DNA of 64,000 nucleotides, taken from assembly GCF_003850565.1 (NCBI RefSeq), contig NZ_CP027706.1, positions 310,001 through 374,000 of the forward strand, written 5' to 3'. The translations under genes were made by a program, and so were the position numbers. The first letter of the stretch is position 1, and each line of letters begins with the position of its first letter. This stretch comes from Pseudomonas sessilinigenes. GTDB taxonomy: Bacteria; Pseudomonadota; Gammaproteobacteria; Pseudomonadales; Pseudomonadaceae. Positions 57,710-64,000 of this stretch are shown here, piece by piece. Under the pieces are notes generated by a model. The model saw nothing but the letters and a program-made list of their open reading frames with translations, was not told the origin of the DNA and did not search any database.

Positions 57710-58120
57710 ATGGCCCAGGCCAAAGCTTCCATCGAACTGAACATCGACGCTGCGCGCGTCTGGCAACTGATCGGCGGTTTCGACTCGCTGCCCGACTGGC
57801 TGCCCTTCATCCCCCAGAGCGCCCTGAGCGAAGGTGGCCGGGTCCGCAGCCTCAAGAGCGCCGAAGGCGACACCATCATCGAGCGCCTGCTGGACTTCAA
57901 CGAAGGCGGGCGCAGCTACAGCTACACCATCCTCCAGGGGCCAGCTCCCGTGCGCGACTACCAGTCGACCCTGCGCGTGGTAGAGAACGGCAAGGGCTCG
58001 CGCGTCGAGTGGTCCGGCTCGTTCGTGCCAGCCGGCATCAGTGACGAACAAGCCATCGAGCTGTTCACCACCATCTACGCCGATGGCCTGGCAGCGCTCA
58101 AGCAAGCCCTGCAAGGTTGA
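57710..58120 (+). CDS. SRPBCC-family protein
   Basis: 136-residue START/Bet v1-like fold (polyketide cyclase/dehydrase group): ASIELNIDAARVWQLIGGFDSLPDWLPFI (about 5-33), then beta strands ending in the long C-terminal helix FTTIYADGLAALKQAL. It forms a hydrophobic ligand cavity. Preceded by AGGAGA. Likely works on the same compound as the aldo/keto reductase and SDR nearby; that is inference. Confidence 0.8.
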   Translation: MAQAKASIELNIDAARVWQLIGGFDSLPDWLPFIPQSALSEGGRVRSLKSAEGDTIIERLLDFNEGGRSYSYTILQGPAPVRDYQSTLRVVENGKGSRVEWSGSFVPAGISDEQAIELFTTIYADGLAALKQALQG

Positions 58121-58134
58121 TCGCGGCACCCAAG

Positions 58135-58182
58135 GCGCCTTGCCCGGCGGCGATCACTCGTCGCCGGGCAAGGCGCTTTTTT
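58135..58182 (+). terminator. Strong rho-independent terminator
   Basis: A 15-pair perfect stem (GCGCCTTGCCCGGCG and its complement), extended inside, followed by six T. It closes the aldo/keto reductase-SRPBCC unit and separates it from the convergent dehydrogenase cluster. Confidence 0.9.
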
Positions 58183-58186
58183 GGGG

Positions 58187-59659
58187 TTATGGCTTGAGAT
58201 ACCAGCCCCAGGGTTCCTGGCTGCGGTACTCGGTCACCTGCTTGATCTCCAGGTAGTTCTCCAGCCCCCAGCGCCCCAGTTCGCGCCCGATGCCGCTCTG
58301 CTTCATCCCGCCCCAAGGCGCCTGGGTGAAGGTGGGTTGTGAGCAGTTGACCCAGACGATGCCGGCTCGCAAGCCATTGGCTACCCGGGCGCTGCGCTCC
58401 AGGTCGGCGGACATCACTGCCGCGGCCAGGCCGAAGCGGCTGTCGTTGGCCAGTTGCAAGGCTTCGGCCTCGGTCTTGAAGCGTTTCAGGCATAGCACCG
58501 GACCGAAGATCTCGTCACGCCACAGGCTGCTATCGGTGGCGGGCTCGGCAAAGATCGTCGGCTCCACGAAGAAACCTGCGGGCAGGTGCCCCGGGCGCTT
58601 GCCTCCGCTGAGCAGACGGGCGTCCCGGGTACCTTGTTCGATCATCGCCATGACCTTGCGATACTGGCCGGCACTGACCAGCGGGCCCAGTTGCACGCCA
58701 GGTTGCAGGCCCGGGCCGATCTGGATGTCGCGGGCTGCTTCCACCAGGCGTTCGGTCAGCCGGGCGGCGATGCCTTCCTGGACCAGCAGGCGCGAAGTAG
58801 CGCTGCACACCTGGCCCTGGTTCCAGAAGATGCCGAACATGATCCATTCCACCGCAGCTTCCACATCGGCATCGTCGAAGACGATGAATGCCGACTTACC
58901 ACCCAGTTCCAGGCTGATGTTCTTGATCTCGGCCGCCGCCGCCGACATGATTTTCGCCCCAGTGGGAACGCTGCCAGTGAAGGCCATCTTGTCCACCTGT
59001 GGGTGGGCACTCAGCGCCGCTCCGGCCTGATGGCCAAGGCCGGTCACCACATTGAGGACGCCGGCGGGCAGGCCAATGTCGTTGGCTGCCACGGCGAGCT
59101 CCACGGCGGTCAGTGAGGTCAGCTCCGAGGGCTTGAGTACGCAGGTGGCACCGGCCGCCAGGGCCGGGCCGACTTTCCAGGCGGCCATCAGCAACGGATA
59201 GTTCCAGGGAATGATCTGTCCGGCCACGCCCACCGGTTCATGACGGATGCGGCAACTGAAGCGCGGATCGGGCAGCTCCAGTGGCTGGTCCTGGCGCTGG
59301 TCCAGCTTCCTGGCCAGGCCGGCGTAGTAGCGCAGGCAATCGATACTGTCGCTGATATCCAGTCGGGCCTCGGGCAATGGCTTGCCGTTGTCGCAGGTTT
59401 CGAGAATGGCCAATGCCTCGTGTTTGCGCGCCAACTCGTCCGCCAGGGCCTCGAGCCAACCGGCGCGTTCGGCGCCGCTGGTCTGGCCCCAGCCTTGGTC
59501 GAAGGCCCGGCGCGCGGCCTGCGCCGCCAGGTCGACGTCCTCTGCGGTGGCAGCGGCCACCTGCTGCAGGGTTTCCTCCGTGGCCGGGTCGATGGCCGGA
59601 AAATGGCCACCTTGGGCCGGGGTTACCCACTGCCCGTCGATGTAGAGCTGCTTGAGCAT
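58187..59659 (-). CDS. Aldehyde dehydrogenase
   Basis: NAD(P)-dependent aldehyde dehydrogenase, 490 residues, of the betaine-aldehyde/phenylacetaldehyde branch. Catalytic Cys285 in NQGQVCSATSR, general base Glu in SLELGGKSA (about 250-258) and the GSVPTGAKI nucleotide turn (about 228). The motif FNxxPWNYP appears as IIPWNYPLLMAAW. It is the third gene of a minus-strand series after the alcohol dehydrogenase, so it probably oxidises the aldehyde made by that enzyme. Confidence 0.9.
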   Translation of the reverse strand: MLKQLYIDGQWVTPAQGGHFPAIDPATEETLQQVAAATAEDVDLAAQAARRAFDQGWGQTSGAERAGWLEALADELARKHEALAILETCDNGKPLPEARLDISDSIDCLRYYAGLARKLDQRQDQPLELPDPRFSCRIRHEPVGVAGQIIPWNYPLLMAAWKVGPALAAGATCVLKPSELTSLTAVELAVAANDIGLPAGVLNVVTGLGHQAGAALSAHPQVDKMAFTGSVPTGAKIMSAAAAEIKNISLELGGKSAFIVFDDADVEAAVEWIMFGIFWNQGQVCSATSRLLVQEGIAARLTERLVEAARDIQIGPGLQPGVQLGPLVSAGQYRKVMAMIEQGTRDARLLSGGKRPGHLPAGFFVEPTIFAEPATDSSLWRDEIFGPVLCLKRFKTEAEALQLANDSRFGLAAAVMSADLERSARVANGLRAGIVWVNCSQPTFTQAPWGGMKQSGIGRELGRWGLENYLEIKQVTEYRSQEPWGWYLKP

Positions 59660-59706
59660 GGAAGACTCCTTGTGTGCTGCTGCGGGGAAGTACCCAATGC
59701 TTGGGT

Positions 59707-60750
59707 TCAGGCGATCTTCAGCACTTTGCGTCCAACCACCGCGCCGCTGCGGATCTGCCCGAACACCTGATTGATTTCCCCCAGGTGTGTCATGGTCACG
59801 GTGGCCTTGACCAGGCCGTTGGTGGCGAATTCAACCGCTTCATGCAGGTCCTGGCGGGTGCCGACGTTGGAGCCTCGAATCGTCAGCTCCCAATTGACCA
59901 CCCGGTCGATGGAGTTGCGTACCAGATCGGCCTTGCCTCCGGGCTGGCCGATGTAGATCGCCGTGCCACCCTGGCGCAGCAGTTCCACCGCCAGCTCGAA
60001 AGCCTGATTGGCCACCGCCGTCACCAGCACCGCGTGCACGCCGCCCAGCTGCGCCTGGATCGCTTCCTGGGGATTGCGACTGGCGTCATACAGGCGCTCG
60101 GCGCCCAGGCTGCGGGCCAGTTCGAGTTTCTCCGGTGAGACATCCACCGCCGCGACGCGCAGGCCCATGGCCTTGGCGTATTGCACCGCCACGTGGCCCA
60201 GGCCGCCGATGCCGATGATCGCCACCCACTGTCCGGGGCGTGCCCCAGAGCGCTTGAGGCCGCGGTAGGTCGTCACCCCGGCGCAGAGGATCGGCGCCAG
60301 GGCGTAGAGGTCGGCAGCCGGGTCGACCCTGGCGACGAAGGCCGCGGGCGCCACCATGTACTCGGCATAGCCGCCGGGTTTGCTGTAGCCGGTGGCTTCG
60401 CCATGCTTGCAGATGGTCTCCATCCCTGCGCGGCAGTATTCACAGGCACCGCAGGCACTGAACATCCAGGGGACGCCCACTGCGTCCCCGACCTCCAGAC
60501 CCTGCACCGCCTCGCCCAGCTGCACCACGTGGCCGGTCACTTCGTGGCCGGGGATCAATGGCAGGACCGGCGGGCTGGGCCAGTCGCCATCGCAGGCGTG
60601 CACATCGCTGTGGCAGACGCCGCAGGCGACCACCTTGATCAGCACCTCGCCGGCGCCAGGTTGCGGGATCGCCACCTGCTCAAGGTGCAACTGGCCGCCC
60701 AGTTCGCGCAGCACGGCGGCTTGCATGGTTTTGGATTGCAGGTCGTTCAT
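59707..60750 (-). CDS. Zinc-dependent alcohol dehydrogenase
   Basis: 347 residues of the medium-chain (MDR) family, AdhP-like. Catalytic zinc ligands CGVCHSD, GHEVTGH and a Cys in PILCAGVTTY; structural zinc cysteines in CGACEYCRAGMETIC; NAD site IGIGGLGHVAVQYAKAMG followed by an Asp (VDVS), which favours NAD+. ATG 60750 has AGGAG seven bases upstream. With the aldehyde dehydrogenase 47 bases on, it forms a two-step alcohol to acid route. Confidence 0.92.
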   Translation of the reverse strand: MNDLQSKTMQAAVLRELGGQLHLEQVAIPQPGAGEVLIKVVACGVCHSDVHACDGDWPSPPVLPLIPGHEVTGHVVQLGEAVQGLEVGDAVGVPWMFSACGACEYCRAGMETICKHGEATGYSKPGGYAEYMVAPAAFVARVDPAADLYALAPILCAGVTTYRGLKRSGARPGQWVAIIGIGGLGHVAVQYAKAMGLRVAAVDVSPEKLELARSLGAERLYDASRNPQEAIQAQLGGVHAVLVTAVANQAFELAVELLRQGGTAIYIGQPGGKADLVRNSIDRVVNWELTIRGSNVGTRQDLHEAVEFATNGLVKATVTMTHLGEINQVFGQIRSGAVVGRKVLKIA

Positions 60751-60855
60751 GGTGGTACTCCTGGTTATTGTGGTGTTGTGCAGGGGCAGCAGGCCGCCTC
60801 GGTAGCCGAGGGCCCGGCAGCCGGTTGTCATGGATTCATGGAGCGAAGGAGCGAA

Positions 60856-61449
60856 TCAGCCGCACTCGGCGCAAGGCGGTTCCAGGTGGTGGCGCAACAG
60901 GGTCGAGAGCTCATGGATCAGCAGCATGGTGCTGTCGACTTCGGCTTGCGATGGCTGGCGGATGTACTTCAGCGGCGGCATCAGCAGCCAGACGAAGTCG
61001 CCGTAGTTTGGCCGCAGCAACACATCGCAACGGCGCTCCTGGGCGCGGTAGTGAATCTCCAGCCCGCCCAGTTCCATGGCCAGGCACAGCGGCAACAGCA
61101 CCGGACTGCGATTGAGGGCGGCGAGCAACGACGCCGGACAGTCCTTGCCGACAAACGCGGCCTGGCGGTTGCGTTGGCGCCAGCCTCGGTAGTTCAGGCG
61201 GATGTGCATGGAACGTCGGCCCAGCTCCATGGGCACGTGCCACTGCCAACTGAGGCTGTAGATGCGTCCGAACAGTTTGCTGGCCAACTGCTGTTGCAGG
61301 CTCAGGTCGTCTGCCGCCAGCTTGTGTCCGTGGCTTTCCAGGCAGTAGGGGCGGTTCGAGTCACGAGGCTGGAGATAGGCGCTGAAGCGCTGGGCTGTCC
61401 CTTTAAGAGCCAGCTGGGCATGACGGTCGATAGCGGCATACAGGTTCAT
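60856..61449 (-). CDS. DUF3156-family protein
   Basis: 197-residue protein. It matches what I recall of DUF3156: YSLSWQWHVPMELGRRSMHIRLNYRG in the middle and a Cys pair near the end (PPCAEC). Function unknown. It lies between the permease and alcohol dehydrogenase genes on the same strand, 15 bases after the permease, so it belongs to the cluster. Confidence 0.6.
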   Translation of the reverse strand: MNLYAAIDRHAQLALKGTAQRFSAYLQPRDSNRPYCLESHGHKLAADDLSLQQQLASKLFGRIYSLSWQWHVPMELGRRSMHIRLNYRGWRQRNRQAAFVGKDCPASLLAALNRSPVLLPLCLAMELGGLEIHYRAQERRCDVLLRPNYGDFVWLLMPPLKYIRQPSQAEVDSTMLLIHELSTLLRHHLEPPCAECG

Positions 61450-61464
61450 GGCGATGATCCCCGG

Positions 61465-62892
61465 CTACTGCAGTTTCAGTTGGGCGCAGTTGTTGCCGTG
61501 GCTGCCCACGGATGACGACTCGGCGCGTTCCTCGATACGCCGCAGCACCTCTTCCAGGGACGGCGGGGAAAACAAGGCTTGCCCGGTACTTTTCAGGTAC
61601 AGGACGGCGAACAGGATGATCAGGCTCGCGCACAGGGTGGCGATGAACAGCACCTGTGGATCGCTGACCAGGGTAGTGATCATGTACAGGCAGGCGCCGA
61701 TACCGATCACCTGGGGCAGGGGATAGAACGGTGTCTTGAATGGGCGTCGCGCCTGTGGATAACGCCTGCGCAGCACTAGCACATCGATCTGGGCGATCAC
61801 GTAGCTGAGCAGCCAGGTCGTACAGGCCACGCTGATCATCATGGTGATCAGGGCGATGTCCGCATGATTGGCCATGGCATACAGGAGCACGATCATGATC
61901 AGCCCCACCACGAAGAAGATACCGAACCATGGCGTGCGCGCCGTCGGATGCAACCAGCAGAAGATCTTCGGCAGCAGGCCTTCCCGGGACAGGCCGTAGA
62001 GCATGCGTGGTACTGCCACCAGGTAGGTATCGCAGGTGGTGACCGCGGCCAGGATGGAGATCCCCCCCATGATGATCAGGCCCGGGGTGCCGAGCATGGC
62101 CGCTGCGCCATCGACGTGGGGAATGGTCGAGGCCGCCAGGGCGTCTAGGCCGATGTAGCGGGTGATGCTCAGGCCGAACAACAGGTCGACGAACCAGATG
62201 CTGGCGCAACCGACGATCATCGCCAGGGGAATGGTGCGTCCCGGATTCTTCACTTCCTCGGCCAGGGGAGCGACGAACTCCATGCCGATGAACAGCCAGA
62301 TGGCCAGGCTCAAGTGGCTGAACTGCTGGCTCACCGGCACCGGGGAAAAAGCCGGTTGCTGCTCCAGCGGTGCCAGGGTGCCGAAGCCCGTCAGGCCCCA
62401 GGCACCGACGGCCCCGAGCAGCAGCATCATGGTAATCGCCAGGGTGGTCTGGACCCGGCCGAAGACCTCGATGCCCTTGAGGTTGATCGCTACCAGCAAG
62501 GCCAGGATGCCCAGGGAGAACAGGTACCAGGGAGCGCCGGTCAAGCGCTCCAGGGACTGCCCGCCGATGATCATGTTGGTCCCGCCATCGGTGCCCACCA
62601 GGACGATGTAGCCGGCCAGCACCGCGAACAGGGCCGGCAGCTTGCCCAGGGCGGGCAGGGTGTATTCACCGATCATGCCGGCCCCGGGCAGCATGGCCGC
62701 CAGCTCCGAATAGGACAGCGCGACGCAGAGGATCACCAGCAGTGCGCCGAGGGCGACGATGCTGAATGCGGGCCCCGAGACGCCGTAGCCGTTGGCTAGC
62801 GCCACCATCGCAGTGCCGGAGACCACCAGTCCGACGGAGGTCGAGTAGGCCGCCCAGAAACCCAGGCTGCGGTTCAGTTTCAAGTTGCTCAT
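61465..62892 (-). CDS. APC-family amino acid/amine permease
   Basis: 475 residues with about twelve membrane helices. The family features are the unwound helix 1 (AAYSTSVGLVVSGTAMVAL, about 14-32), SYSELAAMLPGAGMIGEYT (about 60-78) and WLFIGMEFVAPLAEEVKNPGRTIPLAM (about 200-226). It should bring in the substrate of the downstream dehydrogenases; amines such as ethanolamine are one option, but the identity is not readable. Confidence 0.87.
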   Translation of the reverse strand: MSNLKLNRSLGFWAAYSTSVGLVVSGTAMVALANGYGVSGPAFSIVALGALLVILCVALSYSELAAMLPGAGMIGEYTLPALGKLPALFAVLAGYIVLVGTDGGTNMIIGGQSLERLTGAPWYLFSLGILALLVAINLKGIEVFGRVQTTLAITMMLLLGAVGAWGLTGFGTLAPLEQQPAFSPVPVSQQFSHLSLAIWLFIGMEFVAPLAEEVKNPGRTIPLAMIVGCASIWFVDLLFGLSITRYIGLDALAASTIPHVDGAAAMLGTPGLIIMGGISILAAVTTCDTYLVAVPRMLYGLSREGLLPKIFCWLHPTARTPWFGIFFVVGLIMIVLLYAMANHADIALITMMISVACTTWLLSYVIAQIDVLVLRRRYPQARRPFKTPFYPLPQVIGIGACLYMITTLVSDPQVLFIATLCASLIILFAVLYLKSTGQALFSPPSLEEVLRRIEERAESSSVGSHGNNCAQLKLQ

Positions 62893-63059
62893 GTGCCTAC
62901 CTCAGTGGATGTTTCTTGTTGTTCTTGGTAACGACCCAACTGCAGTTGCAAGCCCGGGGCTACTGGCGCGACGGGATGTAGGGACGCTATCAGCAGGGCT
63001 TTCGGGCTGTACATATCCCGATAGGGATAGATTGCCCAGGGCGGCGCGGGAAGCAGGGA

Positions 63060-63851
63060 TCAGCAGGCTGTGAGCTTGTCGAGGAAGAGTCCCAGCAGCT
63101 CCGACTGGCTGCCGATCTCGAGCTTGGTGTAGAGGTTCTTGCGATGGATCTTCACCGTACCGCTGCTGATGAACAGCTGCTGGGCGATGGAGTCGTTGGA
63201 GTGGCCACGCAGCAAGAGCCTGGCGATTTCACATTCGCGCAGGGTGAGCAGGCCTTCGCCGAAGCGTTCGAAGGCCTGGCGAATGGCATGGTCCATTTCC
63301 AGGGCCGGACGTGGATTGGACAGTCGATGCTGGCTCCAGGCGCTGCGCACCACCAGCCTCACCACCTGCTCGGCGCATTCGAGCAACTGGCGCTCCTGAT
63401 CATTGAAGTCGCTGTGCTCGCTGCTGCGCATCAGCGACAGCACCCCGGTGCTGCTGTCATCCAGGTCGACGAAGAAGGCTATCTCCTCGGTCAGTCCCAG
63501 GCGGTGGTAGTAGCTCAGGAAATATTCGCTGAGATAGAAGTGGTCCGGCGCCAGCTCCTTGAGGCTGTGCAGGCCCTGATGCAGCTGGTTGCTGCAGGCC
63601 AGGTAGAGCGGGTCCAGCAGATAGGGGCCGGTCTGGTAGTCGTCGACGAAGTACTGTCGCTTGTGCGCGGTGAAGGTGTCGAACAGCGACAGCGGGCGGT
63701 AGTTGCCCTGGTAGATGAACAGCACGAAATGGTCCACCTGGCACAGTCGCTGCAACCATTGGCTGGTTGCCAGCAACTGTGCCGGGCCGGGGTTCTGGCC
63801 CAGGACCTGGGTGATTGCCTGGGTCCATGCCTTGAGTTCGTCGTACTGCAT
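63060..63851 (-). CDS. LuxR-type helix-turn-helix regulator
   Basis: 263 residues: an N-terminal GAF/autoinducer-like region of about 190 residues and a C-terminal GerE domain (LTLRECEIARLLLRGHSNDSIAQQLFISSGTVKIHRKNLYTKL, about 203-245). The N-terminal part lacks the usual homoserine-lactone residues as far as I can judge, so it is probably not a quorum receptor. It lies upstream of the permease on the same strand with a 167-base gap, so it is the likely activator of the cluster. Confidence 0.82.
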   Translation of the reverse strand: MQYDELKAWTQAITQVLGQNPGPAQLLATSQWLQRLCQVDHFVLFIYQGNYRPLSLFDTFTAHKRQYFVDDYQTGPYLLDPLYLACSNQLHQGLHSLKELAPDHFYLSEYFLSYYHRLGLTEEIAFFVDLDDSSTGVLSLMRSSEHSDFNDQERQLLECAEQVVRLVVRSAWSQHRLSNPRPALEMDHAIRQAFERFGEGLLTLRECEIARLLLRGHSNDSIAQQLFISSGTVKIHRKNLYTKLEIGSQSELLGLFLDKLTAC

Positions 63852-63957
63852 GGCGCGTACCTGGGGACCTGGCGGTCCTGCCGGGAAGATACCCGGCAGT
63901 GTGCACAGGAACTTGGCCCCCGGGTATCGGGTGCGAGCAAAAAAACCTGGATCCGGC

Positions 63958-64000
63958 TCAACCCCGATTCGCCACCGACTCGGCCAGGATGCACAGCAGC
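63958..64000 (-). CDS. C-terminal end of a minus-strand gene (cut by the edge)
   Basis: The last 43 bases read LLCILAESVANRG then stop on the minus strand. Only a tail is visible, with no family signal, so reality depends on the sequence outside the window. Confidence 0.3.
   Translation of the reverse strand, partial: LLCILAESVANRG

Overview
The window is a high-GC gammaproteobacterial chromosome segment that reads as Pseudomonas, most likely the P. fluorescens/P. protegens group. The gene order gshA, hotdog thioesterase, tex, ompR-envZ, rimK-rimB, hslR, PAP2, hslO, pckA, then the YdeP-type oxidoreductase, lysM, nudE-cysQ, dctBD and rmlBACD follows, from memory, the P. aeruginosa PA5203-PA5161 neighbourhood. 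Species-typical REP palindromes (TGTAGGAGCGA type and CTGTAGCCGCTGCCGCA type) sit between genes.

Layout. 1-1.6 kb: end of a taurine importer (tauA, partial tauB). 1.7-14.6 kb: housekeeping block for glutathione synthesis, Tex, the OmpR/EnvZ two-component pair, the RimK/RimB ribosome-modification pair, heat-shock RNA-binding protein and Hsp33, a PAP2 membrane phosphatase and PEP carboxykinase. 14.7-22.4 kb: DMT exporter, a DUF1493-like protein, a secreted TPR protein paired with a secreted polysaccharide deacetylase, a RecQ-type helicase, and a 3-hydroxyacyl-CoA dehydrogenase/thioesterase pair. 22.6-30.1 kb: glycine-zipper protein, YdeP-type molybdopterin enzyme with a LysR regulator, LysM protein, GMP/IMP nucleotidase, NudE-CysQ, thioesterase. 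30.2-36.9 kb: DctB/DctD and the tightly overlapped dTDP-rhamnose operon rmlBACD. 37.2-42.3 kb: a three-module kinase/M23-like/aminotransferase fusion followed by aguBA (agmatine to putrescine). 42.6-51 kb: TonB-dependent receptor, DsbA-like protein, SnoaL-like protein, OprD porin, secreted hypotheticals and a cytochrome c.

51.0-54.5 kb is an accessory islet beside tRNA-Thr(TGT), visibly richer in A+T. It holds a secreted protein with an RHHIIP (HNH-like) motif, a small protein with the Cys/His/Asp layout of YopT-type (C58) cysteine proteases, an eroded DUF1254/DUF1214 pseudogene and an AraC regulator. 54.6-58.2 kb is a LysR-flanked set (SDR, aldo/keto reductase, SRPBCC) that appears to share an operator. 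58.2-64 kb is a catabolic cluster (aldehyde dehydrogenase, alcohol dehydrogenase, DUF3156 protein, APC permease, LuxR-type regulator).

The most interesting unexplained signals are the islet pair at 51.4-52.5 kb, the helically phased TCGAT-N4-ATCGA boxes before aguB, a candidate small RNA before the OprD porin gene, three tandem tetraloop hairpins before rimB, and a terminator-like hairpin in the tex leader. All family assignments are by reading motifs; no database search was run.
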